Below the pieces are notes generated by a model that was not told where the DNA came from, searched no databases, and saw nothing but the letters and a program-made list of their open reading frames with translations. A program made the translations under genes and the position numbers. Shown piece by piece: positions 53,918 through 64,000 of a DNA stretch of 64,000 nucleotides (positions are counted from its first letter, which is position 1; each line of letters opens with the position of its first letter). The DNA lies in assembly GCA_030180135.1 (NCBI GenBank), contig CM058236.1:4774001-4838000 (forward strand). The letters are read 5' to 3'. This stretch comes from Orychophragmus violaceus. Taxonomy: Eukaryota; Streptophyta; Magnoliopsida; Brassicales; Brassicaceae.

Positions 53918-56900
53918 ATACTCTTATCTCCTATGCACATGAAGATGATTTCGTTGCATTTGTATCGACCGATTCAGAACACGAAGAAGAATCAGACAAT
54001 GAAGGTAATAATTATGAATATATAGAATTAGTTTGATGTGCTGTTTATATGTATATGATTAAAAAAAAAAATTATCTATACTCTTTATATGTATAGATTT
54101 CGACGATCAGTTTGATCCCAGTACCCTGAATTCCAATCATCATTACACTGATGGAAATTATCACGCAGCGGATCATATCCTACAAGAAAGAAAAATGATT
54201 TCAATTAATAAAAAAGCTTTTAAAAGGTTTAATAAGATGCATATGGCATCAGGGAGTGTTAAGCGCGGAATTGCGGAAAATGGTATTATTTTATTGTTTT
54301 ATCAACAATTCTTTTCAATCTAACTATAATTTGACTAAGTTTTGAAGTATATGACATTAGGATACAAGGACCATGGAGAACCTTCATACACGTGTACCCA
54401 TTGCGGTGTTTATATGTGTTTTGATGAGCGTATAAACAAAAGAGGATCGAAAGCACAACCGGTTTTCTCAATGTATTGTAAACATGGAAACGTTGAGATT
54501 CCTCTTCTTAAAACACCTCCGTCTACATTGCTTGCATTGTTGTATAATGGTGATGATGATAGCAAGAATTTTTGGGAGATTATTAGGGCATATAATATGA
54601 TGTTTTCATTCACGTCGTTTGGTGGGAAAGTGAACTACAAATTGAACAGTGTGAAAGGACCTTATCTGTTTCAGCTATAAGGTGAAAACTACCATAGAAT
54701 AGGAGATATGTTACCAGATCCTGATCAAGATCCAGCTTTTTTGCAACTCTATATTCACGATTGCCATAATAAGACCTATAATCGGATAAAGGCTTACGGG
54801 TAACATAATCACTTATTTTAAAATCTATTATTTTATTTTGTTTATGTGTACATGGTTATTAAATTTTCAGGAAGACTGGGTCGGTTGAAAAAATTCAACC
54901 AAAAATAGTGGATTTGATCAAGAAAATGTTGGATAAACATAATCCTCACGTTGGTGCTTTAAGATCAGCAAGAGATCAAATGGACTTGACAGAGGATATG
55001 GAAAGTATAAAACTTAGAATTCCAAGCAAAAGAGATAGAGATGGAAGGACCTATAATTTACCTACGACAAACGAGGTGGCTGGATTAATACCCGCGGATT
55101 TTCGAATGGACATGGAACCGCGTGATGTTATTATTCAGAGTAAAGTAGGGAAAATGCAGATAATAAGTGAATTGCATCCGGCATATTTGCCATTGCAAAA
55201 TCCTTTGCTATTTCCATACGGTGAGGACGGTTTCAGGTTAGTAATGTGGCTCAATGGTATGTACAGTGATATGATTCTCATTGTTCATTCTTTGCTTTAT
55301 TCATTTAATTTTTATAAAAAAATTCAGGCTAGGTATAGACATTGGCTTTGTTGACACAAACGGAAGAACGAGAACAAAGATCACCATGCGAGAATTTTTT
55401 GCATTTCGAATTCTCGAAAGGCGTAATGAATCTCCTACTATTCTCATGTCTGGAAAATTGTTTCAGCAGTTTTTGGTTGATGTTTACACCATGATTGACA
55501 CAAATCGATTGATTTTTTACGGCCGAATCAGAAAAAGCTCAGAGTTGAAAGTTACGATAAATTAAAAGATTCTTCGTCGAAAGGAGATGCTAATCTGTCT
55601 AACCAAGGAACAAAATTCTTTTGCCATCTTCATTTGTTAGTGGTCCAAAGTATATGATGGAAAATTATCTAGATGCAATGGCTACATGCAAGTATTTTGG
55701 TTTTCCAGATCTTTTCATAACGATTACATGCAACCCAAAGTGGCCTGAAATTACAAGATTACTTGAGAAGAATGGTTTAAAACCAGAAGATAGACCTGAA
55801 GCATGTTGCAGAGTGTTCAAATTGAAACTCGACAATTTAGTTTAAGATTTGACAAAGAATAAGACGTTTGGTAAGATCAATTCAGGTAAGAAAAAAAAAT
55901 CCTTACTTCAATATGGATTAAATAATATTTTTCTATTAGTATCTTTATATTTTACAAACATAATTTAGAATAGGAAAATTATTATTCTGAAAGTTTAAAT
56001 CAAGTATATATTTATTTTGCAGCTATGTACACAATAGAGTGGCAAAAGAGAGGACTTCCACATGCTCATCTGATTGTTTTTTACATCCTGATTCTAAGCT
56101 ACCAACTGTTGATGATATAGATAAGTTCATAAGTGCGGAAATTCCTGATAAAGAGGACGATCCTCATTTGTAAGAGGTTGTTGCGGATATGATGATGCAT
56201 GGTCCATGTGGTCCTCACAATAAAGATAGTCCATGCATGCAAGATGGAAAGTGTACAAAGTACTTTCCAAAACCTTTTAGTGAAACAACTCATGTTGGTG
56301 TAGGAGGGTTTCCTATTTACAGACGTAGAGAGGACAGTACAAGGTTTGTAACAAAAAGAGGGTTTAATTTTAACAATTCATACGTGATACCTTACAACAA
56401 AACTCTATCAAAACATTATCGAGCTCATATCAACGTTGAGTGGTGTTGCCAAACCCGAGCTATCAAATACCGCTTCAAATATATCCACAAGGGTCCTGAA
56501 TATGTAAGAGCATCTTTAGGAAACGAAGTTGGTGATGGTAACGTTGCAGATAAGGATCAAGTCAAAGATGAAATTAAAGAGTATACCAGCTATCGGTATG
56601 TGAACCCAATAAAACTATTGTTGTTTGTTTTGTTAATGTGATTGCGTCATATATACAACATTTCAGTTGAAAATAATTATATTTTATACAGGTATATATC
56701 TTCCTACGAGGCTACATGGAGAATTCTTGCGTTCGATACTAATTTCCGAACTACGGCAGTAGAGAAACTTTCGTTTCATCTCGAAGGTGAACAGCCGTTG
56801 CTCTACGAGGAAGATGAAAATGTGGATGACGTTTTTAATCGACCATCGGTTGGTAGATCTAAGTTTCTGGCTTTCATGGACTATTACAAAAAGAATCCCA

Positions 56901-57306
56901 AAGCGAAGAAGATGACTTACGCTGATTTTCCAACCGAACATGTTTGGGTTTAAAGACTAGAGAATAGAAAGATCGACAAAAAGGTTTTGCAATTGGAAGG
57001 CTAACATACGTCCCCCGAGTAAAAGAAGATGCATACTATCTGAGGGTTTTGCTTAACATCGTACCAGGTCTATCATGTTATGATGATATCAAAACGGTTG
57101 ATGGTGTTGTTTATCCTGAGTACAAATTGGCTTGCGAAGCTTTGGGTTTGCTTGATGATGATACTATATATGTTGACACTATAAAAGAAGTAGCTCAATG
57201 GGGGCAGCGGTACGTATGTGCGGGAATCGTTTGTTCTGATGATTCTAACCAAAACTATTCAGAATGTACCAAAACTTTGGAACAAAACATGGGAATACTT
57301 ATCTGA
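53918..57306 (+). pseudogene. Helitron RepHel, N-terminal zinc-binding and HUH Rep part
   Basis: Exons begin at 53918 (TLISYAHEDDFVAFVSTD). A zinc-binding region CTHCGVYMCFDERINKRG to YCKHGNVEIP lies at about 54385-54510, followed by IIRAYNMMFSFTSFGGKV and a TAA at 54677-54679 inside the PYLFQL...GENYHRIGDM block. Rep blocks: FMATCKYFGF-type FPDLFITITCNPKWPEI (about 55700-55750), then AMYTIEWQKRGLPHAHLIVF, whose His-Ala-His metal-binding motif is intact at 56061-56069. The T6 run 56077-56082 carries a one-base frameshift, and a TAA sits at 56171-56173. KYRFKYIHKGPEYV at about 56465 includes the catalytic-Tyr region. Rep nicks and joins DNA ends in rolling-circle transposition. Several introns of 50-120 bp are visible, and the gene is inactive. 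Confidence 0.85.
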
Positions 57307-57465
57307 CGACATATTAACCAGACAAAGAGCCATAAGAAAAGATCCATGTAAGTAAAACTAGATTAAGGAGCATTGTCGAAAATAGTTTTTCATTTAAATG
57401 TATATAATGTCTTATACTTTTATTTTTGTAAATTTTAGATTACACCATGACCGAACAATAGATCA

Positions 57466-59178
57466 AGAATCATGCATTAGTGGAGATAGAACTGCTCATG
57501 CGTAGAAGTGGGAGTTCATTGTTTCAGATTGATAAAATTCCCAAACCCGATATGAGCGTTGTGGCTCAGGATAAGAACACATTGATTACAGAAGAGTTAT
57601 CATACGATCGTGATGATTTGACATCTGACTTGGATAGAGATCTGCCCAAACTTACGGAAGAACAAAGGGGTGTTTATAATGAGATAATGACCGCAGTTGA
57701 CAATGGAACTGGTGGTATGTTTTTTGTTTCTGGATTTGGAGGGACATGGAAAACTTTTCTTTGGAGTGTTCTTGGAGAAACTATTCGATCTAAGGGTGAT
57801 ATATTATTAAATGTTGCATCCAGTGGTATTGCTGCTTTGTTACTAAAAGGTGGTCGAACGGCTCATTCTAGATTTGGGATCCCTATTCAAGTAAACGAAG
57901 GGACGATGTGTTCTACTCTAAAACCTGGAATAAATCAAACAGAGTTGGTCAAGTTAGCTGAACTTATTATATGGGACGAAGCACTAATGATGAGTAAACA
58001 CTGTTTCGAGACTCTGGATCGTAGCATGCGCGATATTTTGGGAAAAGATGTTCTATTTGGAGGTAAGCCCGCTGTTTTTGGTGGTGATTTTAGACAGATT
58101 TTGCCGGTTATAACTGATGGTGGAAGAGAGCAGACTGTAATGGCTGCTCTGAATTCGTCGGTACTGTGGAACAAATGCAAAGTAATGAAGCTAACCAAAA
58201 ACATGCGGCTTCTAGCTGATTGTCTGAGTCTTGATCAAGCTCGTGCTCTAAAGGAGTTCTCCAACTGGATTCTGGATATATGAGACGGAAAGATCAACGG
58301 TGGAGATGATGAAGATTTTGAGATAGATATTCCTGAAGATTTGCTCATATCAGATTCTTCCAAACCTATCAAAGCAATTGTTAAAGAAGTATATGGAGAT
58401 TCTTATGCGGTTAAGTCCGATCCAAAGTTTTTTAGGGAAGAGCAATTTTGAGTCCAACCAACCAAGATGTTGGTAATGTTAATGACTGTATGCTCGAATC
58501 ATTACAAGGTATTTTGTTTATTTTTATATTATAATGTTTTATCCAATCTATACATATTTATATTTTGGAATGTTATTATTGTAATATCTTGACATTGACA
58601 CATATGTTTGTTTTTAACAGGTGAAGGAAAAACTTACCTCAGTTTTGACACCATTGATACTTCCGATAAAGGGAAAACGATGATATGGTTTACTCACAGG
58701 AATTTCTCAACAGCATAAAACTATCTGGACTGCCGAATCATGATCTGAAATTAAAGGTTGGTGCTCCCATTATGTTACTTAGGAATATTGATCAGAGAAA
58801 TGGTTTGTGCAATGGAACTAGGTTACAAGCTACAATGGAGGCTAGAATAATAACTGGATCTAATATTGGCCATAAAGTTGCGCTCCATAAGATGTTTGTC
58901 ACCCCGCCTGAGGCAAGATTTCCTTTCCGAATGCGGCGTAGGCAGTTTCCCGTTGCTCTTGCCTTTGCAATGACTATAAACAAAAGTCAAGGACAAACAC
59001 TGGACAAAGTTGTTTGTATCTTCCAAGACCTGTTTTTACTCATGGCCAGTTGTATGTTGCCGTTTCAAGAGTAATTTCCAGAACCGGTCGAAAGATACTG
59101 ATCACAGATAAAGAAGGAAAACCATTGAAGAGAACAAAGAATGTTATTTTTAGCGAAGTGTTCAATAATATTAAGTAG
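57466..59178 (+). pseudogene. Helitron RepHel, PIF1-like helicase part
   Basis: From LPKLTEEQRGVYNEIMTAVD (about 57640) the SF1B/PIF1 helicase motifs follow. Walker A reads GGTWKTFLW, with Trp (TGG 57747-57749) in place of the invariant Gly of GGTGKT. ILLNVASSGIAALLL, AHSRFGIP, Walker B LIIWDEALMM, and VFGGDFRQILPV are intact. A TGA (58281-58283) and later stops interrupt the middle. C-terminal blocks are LKVGAPIMLLRNIDQRNGLCNGTR (in 58750-58820) and AMTINKSQGQTLDKV. A one-base frameshift near 59020-59025 moves the last part (PVFTHGQLYVAVSRV and on) to another frame ending at TAG 59176-59178. The helicase would unwind donor DNA; here it is non-functional. Confidence 0.88.
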
Positions 59179-59534
59179 TTCTTTTATATTGGAGTAATAT
59201 TTTATTCGTCCATACATTTGAAAAAACAATTATTGTTAGTTCTTCTAATTATCTACTAGGTCGTTCATGCTCTTTTTTAAAAATAAATTCAAACACGGCA
59301 ATTAACGTGCTAGAATGTATTATACATGCTCATTGTTTTATTACATGTGTTCTGTATTAAGCTGTCCTCGATGTTATCAAAATGCTTATTTCTAACTTTT
59401 ATTTACATTCACTGCTATAAATTGTTTTGATACTGTATATGATTCATATTATATGCATCCGAATGTAATTATGTGCATATAAAACGATTACTTAAATCTC
59501 TAACCAATCATTCATTTAATATTCTTTAAGAGTT
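59179..59534. other. Helitron 3' flank, end not fixed
   Basis: The Helitron 3' terminus should lie here. CTAG occurs at 59256-59259 and 59311-59314; the second follows a weak CACG...CGTG stem directly, which is not the usual hairpin spacing. I leave the end open. Confidence 0.35.
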
Positions 59535-59767
59535 TGAGTGGAATATTGTAGGACCCACTTTTTAGTTAAAAATTTGAGAGTTTCACTGAATTTTGTTCAT
59601 CTCCTTCTTAGTAGAGGAAAAAATAAGCGTAACTTTCCACAATTCCACCAAACTAATTCCACTAATTTTTATTCTATTTATTCCACTAATGATTTACCAT
59701 TTGCACCCTTTGATAGTTTATGTGAAAGTTTTTTTTTATAGTCTAAAGTGTGAGTACAAATGTTTAA

Positions 59768-59820
59768 AGATTTAAAATGTTAGTGAATTATATTTTGATG
59801 GTTTAAAATGCGATTTTCCC
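59768..59820 (-). repeat. Right terminal inverted repeat of the 22.5-kb insertion
   Basis: Reverse complement of GGGAAAATCGCATTTTAAAC followed by CATCAAAATATAATTCACTA. It pairs with 37314-37366. Next to it (59535-59767) is subterminal DNA starting GGACCCACTTTTTAG, related to the inner repeats of the left side. Confidence 0.75.
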
Positions 59821-59831
59821 AAAAAAAGAAA

Positions 59832-60591
59832 TTATGCTAATGCATTTTTATAACAAACCAATTGATCATATCCCTACTTATCTTTGGGAAAAAAACCTGA
59901 ATCTAAAAACCTAAACCGTAACCAGCTTTAAAAAATTGGTTCAGATCAAGTAAAGTTATGAAATTTTTATCCCAAACCCATGTATATCGACTCTAGTTCC
60001 GAATATTACTGAATAACTAATAAAATATTTAAATGATCCAAAATCTTAAATGTATTAATTATTTTTGAATATTATATACATTTTAGATGTTATTTTGGAT
60101 ATTTTAGGTGATAAATACATGGTTGATGTTGTTGTTCAAACTCATTCTCATAAAACATATTTAGAGCTATCCGAAAATACCTGAAAAGTATAACTCCATT
60201 ATTTTACTGCAAGATATTAATTTGATAATTGGATTAATATATTCCAAGAAAGAAAAAGAAAAAAATTATGATGATGCATTTTGATAGCAAACCAATTGAT
60301 CATATCCCTACTTAGCTCTGGTCAAAAGACTTGAATTCAAAAACCGAAATTAGAGCCGAATTTAAAAAGTTGCTTCTGATCAAGTAAAGTTAAGAATTTT
60401 TTTTATTTCATTGGGCTTTACACTTTCAAATTCATGGATATCGGTTTGGTTCCACATATTATCTAATATCCGATCGAATACTTATATGACCCAAAAATAT
60501 TAAGTATAATATTTACTTTTGGGGCAATACTATATAATTTTGAATATATTTTAGTTCCTCTCGGGTTTTCAAATACAATTTGGTATTTTAA

Positions 60592-60630
<39 letters not shown>

Positions 60631-60700
60631 TCTCATGTTTTCATATATATTTTTGGGTTTTAGATATAGTTTAGATATTTCAGGTAATAACTACGTAACT
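59832..60700. repeat. Tandem duplication (~434-bp period) of the AACCGAAC-type repeat
   Basis: TTATGCTAATGCATTTTTAT at 59832 and TTATGATGATGCATTTTGAT at 60266 start two related units that continue through CAAACCAATTGATCATATCC and later GATCAAGTAAAGTTA. The end of the first unit (60150-60265) matches the left flank of the 22.5-kb insertion, making it a natural model of the unoccupied site. Confidence 0.8.
60595..60626. repeat. (TA)n microsatellite
   Basis: About sixteen TA repeats. Confidence 0.9.
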
Positions 60701-60940
60701 GAACCATATTCAACTTTTGAGTATTCACTAATTCCTATTGTTAAGAACCGAGCCAACATGTAACCGAAAAAACGAATTGAAACCAAGCTAAAACTCTGTG
60801 AGTAACTAAATGGGTCCAAAATACACATAGACTCGGATATGATCGGTTCCTATCTAAACCCGATCTGAATTCCCAAATGCCCAGACTTACCATACTCATA
60901 TTAAGTTTATTTTTGTGCTAAAACATCTCATTAAAGAAAC

Positions 60941-61460
60941 TTAAGATGGGGGTTCATGGGCACAAGGCCCAGCTAGAGCCTGTTTAGCCAAAGTATCAGC
61001 TCTGACATTTTGAGCTCGTTTGATGAACAAAACAGAGAAAAAGGTAACGAAGAAGAGAGAAGATAAATGTCGTCGATGATACTCTGAATAACTAGTATTG
61101 GAGTATTGTTGGAGATCAAGCGAACAAGTTGAAAGGAATCCGAGCAGAGATAATTGCAGATCAGATAGCCTGAGCTTCAGCAACCAGAGAAGAATCGAAC
61201 GATGGGATCGAGCAATTGAAGTCCGATCGGGTCTTGTCCGCTAACAGGAAGCTCCAACCTAATCCGGCCATCTTCGAATCTGACTTCCAAGCTGCATCAG
61301 TGGTGATCATTACCGGAGCATCAAATTGAATTGGTGGTGATGTTGGAGCTTGTGGGCAAGGAACACGAGCTTGAAGTTTGGTTTGTGTCAGGTTGGCTGA
61401 GTGCCACTCTCGAGCATCGGAGATTGCCTTGATCAATGTCTCCTCTGCTGAGAAATTCAT
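60941..61460 (-). pseudogene. L1 RNase H remnant
   Basis: APVMITTDAAWKSDSKMAGL and LVAEAQAI (61350-61161) hold the first Asp and Glu of the plant-type RNase H (RVT_3) that ends many L1 ORF2 proteins. The frame then breaks. After a frameshift, NVRADTLAKQAL (about 61010-60965) carries the last acidic residue, and the protein ends near 60941. The domain degrades the RNA strand after reverse transcription. It is split into at least two frames and so is inactive here. Confidence 0.75.
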
Positions 61461-61490
61461 GTCTTCGAAGATATTTTTATTACGAGCTAC

Positions 61491-62880
61491 CTAGATCGAC
61501 CACAAGATCCAAGGGTCGACTTGTTTGGCTTCCAGACCGATCGGTGGGAGTGCGATTTGAGCATTAACCAAGGTAAGACCTGTATGAACACTATGAATTG
61601 AGTCCAAATCGAATTCGTTATCCACTTTTAAATAACTCCAGAACTCTTTGGCGAATGAGCAGTGGAATAACAGGTGGGTAGAAGTCTCATGTTCTCCATA
61701 TCGGATGCAGCTTGAGGATGTCAGAACTCCTCTATTCATTAAATTTGACTCCACATGTAGAGTTTCTTTAACTGATTTCCGGAGAAATGTCTTAAGTGTT
61801 GGGGCTGCTTTGATTCCCCAGATTTTCTTATTCCAGTCGATATATGCTTTTGGTGGGTCTTGCATCACATTACTGGTTTTCATCATTTCAATATAGCCTG
61901 ATTTTGTAGAGTACTCTCCTAAAGGATGAGATAACCATCGTATTATGTCTGGCACTCCACATACACTCGGTTTTAAGAAAATGATATCTTCCCTCGATTC
62001 TAATAGGATTAAGTTGATTTTGTCCACATCCCAAGTAGAAGTGTGTGGAAGGAAGAAATCCAAAACTCTGAAATGCTGGAAAGATTTTGGGGTTGGTCCC
62101 ATAGGTTGCGTCCTTTTGGCATTAGAGATCCAAGCTTCTGTCCAAATGTTAATACTCTTCCATCTCCCATTGACCATCCTAATTGATGTTTGAGAAGATC
62201 ACGACCAGCTATCAGGCTTCTCCAACCATGAGAAGCAGATTCAAGGATATTACATTCCAAGAATGATGAAGCATTGTAGTACTTTCCTTGTAGGATTCAA
62301 GCCATCAGACTATTGGGGTGGTTGATTAAGCGCCAACTTATCTTTGCTAGGAGAGAAACATTAAAGGTATGTAGATCCTTGAAGCCTAGTCCCCTTGGCC
62401 TTTTGGTTTTGTTAGTTTAGTCCATGCAACCCAACACATGCTCCTTTTTTCAAATGATTTATCTCACCAAAAACAAGTGAGAGCTGACTGAATTTTCTTG
62501 TGCAGGGAAGTTGGCAAGAGTAAGCATGACATCACGTATGATGGCATGGAAGCTAGCACGCTCTTAAGCATGATCATCTTCCTTGCGCCTGATAAGAATC
62601 AGTTTGACCAGCTCTTAGCCCTCTGTCTAATTTTTTCAACAATTACAGTGAAGAGGTCCCTTTTCTTGCGGCCAAAATGTTCAGGGAGACCAAGGTATTT
62701 TCCAACTCCTCCCTCCTTTTCAATGTTTAATATCAGCTTAGCTAAGTCTTTGGTAGTTTGCAGCGTCTTCCTTGAGAAAGTAATAGAAGATTTAGCACAG
62801 TTGATCTGTTTCCCCGAAACTGATTCATAATCATGTAGGATTCTTCTAACCTCCAAGCAGTTTTTCTTGTTTGCTTTGCA
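61491..62880 (-). pseudogene. L1 ORF2 thumb, connection and zinc-finger remnants
   Basis: GKQINCAKSSITFSRKT and GKYLGLPEHFGRKKRDLF (62880-62600) match the region after the RT palm. Then 62177-61491 reads NGRWKSINIWTEAWISNA, YSTKSGYIEMM, WNKKIWGIKAAPTLKTFLRK and the zf-RVT residues CIRYGEHETSTHLLFHC. One zinc-binding Cys is Tyr (usually CxxC). Frames change between about 62580 and 62180, where only short pieces are recognisable. Non-functional. Confidence 0.78.
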
Positions 62881-63780
62881 AAAAATCATAGTGTCATCAG
62901 CGAAAAGCAGGTGATTGATGCTAGGACTGCCTCTAGCTACATTGATGCCTTTTAATCTGCCTTTCTTTGTGCATTACTACATAACCCTGAAAATACTTCA
63001 CTACAAAGAATGAATATGTAAGGCGATAGAGGGTCACCTTGTCTGATTCCTCTACTAGGCTTAACCTTACCCATAGCAGACCCATTGACTATGTAAGAGT
63101 AGCTGGCTGACTGGATGCATTGCATGACCCAATGTATCCATGTATCATGAAAGCCTAGTTGACTTGACACTTCCTTGATGAAACTCTACTCTAATCTATC
63201 ATATCTTTTACTCATATCTGATTTTACTGCCACTGATGGGTGTTTTTCAGCCTTTGAGTTCTTAAGATAGTGTAGTACCTCATGGGTTATTAGAAAATTA
63301 TCAGAGATTGATCTTTTTGGAACGAAAGCCGACTGATTTTCTGAAATTATGCTTGACAGGAGTGCCTGAAGTCTTCGGGTCAGGATCTTGGAAATGAGCT
63401 TGTAGGAAACATTGCACAAGGCAATGGGTCTGTAGTCCGAGACACTCTTAGCTCCTATGATCTTTGGTATCAGTCTTACTAAGGTATCATTTGTAGCATT
63501 CTTCATTCTTCCTGTTGCAAAGAATTCATGAGTTTATTTTATGATGTCTTTTCCCACTATGTGCCAATTTGTCTGGAAGAAGCTTGAAGAAAATCCATCC
63601 AGCCCGGGAGCCTTATCTGGGTTGATAGAGAAGAGGGCATCCTTTATTTCTGTCGCAGAGGGATCTTTTGTCAGCAGATCGTGTGTCTCTCTTGAGATTC
63701 AAGGTTTTAGAGCTTTCTTAACAATATCTTTTACTCTTATTTCATTGTTGCCCTGACTGTTGAATAGTTTCCTATAGTAG
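62881..63780 (-). pseudogene. L1 ORF2 reverse transcriptase palm remnants
   Basis: On the minus strand: INPDKAPGPDGFSSSFF (about 63640-63590), DTLVRLIPKI, YRPIALCNVSYKLISKIL, ENQSAFVPKRSISDNFLITHE, VKSDMSKRYDRLE (63506-63186; AYDR is RYDR), then RGIRQGDPLSPYIFILCSE (63080-63020) and the catalytic FADD at 62905-62894. Stops and frameshifts lie at about 63530, 63186 and 62952. The catalytic Asp residues survive, but the frame is broken at least three times. Confidence 0.82.
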
Positions 63781-64000
63781 GGGTTGATCACTATTGCAAT
63801 CTAGTCTTCCGAGTACACCGGACTGCCTTCTTCATCTTCCATAACAGAGAATCTGTTCACAACTTTTCTTCCTTTCGTTGCCGCATGGAAGTATCCCGAG
63901 TTTTATCACCCAAATGGAGCCAAAGCTGTCGACTTCGTTGGCGCCAATACTCCTATGCTTTGTAAGATTTTTCTAGCTCATCATTCAGCAGGCTCCGGCA

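Larger units (their letters stand above)
37314..59820. mobile_element. 22.5-kb composite insertion with Mutator-like inverted ends
   Basis: The left end starts GGGAAAATCATATTTTAAAC; the right end is the reverse complement of GGGAAAATCGCATTTTAAAC. Similarity continues for about 50 bp. AAAAAGAAA precedes the left end and follows the right end after two extra A's (59823-59831). A related copy of the target at 60230-60310 runs uninterrupted across the equivalent point. Inside are further Mutator-like subterminal repeats, copy 2 of the 3.6-kb segment, a gene fragment with an L1 in its intron, two RPA1-like genes and Helitron RepHel remains. No Mutator transposase was seen. The Helitron genes may be a nested insertion, but I could not fix its ends. 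Confidence 0.65.
60905..64000 (-). mobile_element. Degraded L1 LINE, 3' part (runs off the window)
   Basis: Minus-strand L1 with reverse transcriptase, zinc finger and RNase H remnants in order. The 3' end lies near 60905-60940, where coding homology stops. The endonuclease and 5' end are beyond 64000. Separate from the L1 at 43314-48836 and far more decayed. Confidence 0.85.

Noticed and set aside
59305..59314. Helitron 3' end at CTAG
   Set aside because: The adjacent CACG/CGTG stem is only four bp and abuts CTAG; the usual longer hairpin with a spacer is absent, so no end is assigned.

Overview
The window looks like a TE-packed, probably pericentromeric, piece of a Brassicaceae nuclear genome. 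The evidence is Athila and Tat Ty3/gypsy elements, a Ty1/copia element primed by initiator tRNA-Met, plant L1 LINEs, a RepHel/RPA Helitron, mariner and hAT pieces, TTTAGGG-type telomere-like DNA, and GT-AG introns of 60-300 bp. I see no ordinary single-copy host gene, tRNA or rRNA gene. Nearly all coding sequence belongs to transposons and most of it is broken.

Layout. (1) 1-15.4 kb: a plus-strand Tat-lineage gypsy element whose left end is outside the window. A complete 7.3-kb minus-strand copia element (765-8053) with target-site duplication GAAGA splits it. After pol come a palindromic tandem repeat and a minus-strand, multi-exon antisense gene (13139-15806). (2) 15.7-16.2 kb: the end of a mariner-like element. 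(3) 16.2-19.8 kb: copy 1 of a 3.6-kb segment. (4) 19.8-34.0 kb: a minus-strand tandem Athila array with three LTRs, two internal regions and a truncated third. One LTR carries a 597-bp hAT MITE. (5) 34.0-35.1 kb: the 5' end of a second, minus-strand Tat element, cut by the Athila array. (6) 35.5-36.1 kb: GTTAAC-type tandem repeats, then degenerate TTTAGGG repeats. (7) 37.3-59.8 kb: a 22.5-kb insertion with matching inverted ends, next to a related uninterrupted copy of its target. It contains copy 2 of the 3.6-kb segment, a three-exon gene fragment with an L1 in its intron, two RPA1-like genes and a decayed Helitron RepHel gene. (8) 60.9-64 kb: a degraded minus-strand L1 running off the window.

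How the parts relate. The window is a record of nested insertion, unequal recombination and deletion. The Tat gag-pol is dead several times over, yet its antisense gene has no visible break and may have gained a first exon from the adjacent mariner-like end. The copia LTRs are almost identical although its pol is badly decayed, so it was probably moved in trans. The Athila copies share a regular spaced-pair motif (GATCG cores 20-22 bp apart) in LTRs, leaders, coding sequence and 3' regions. The 22.5-kb unit carries OB-fold, HUH-nuclease and helicase genes between Mutator-like ends. All boundaries were read by eye; no alignments or database searches were run.
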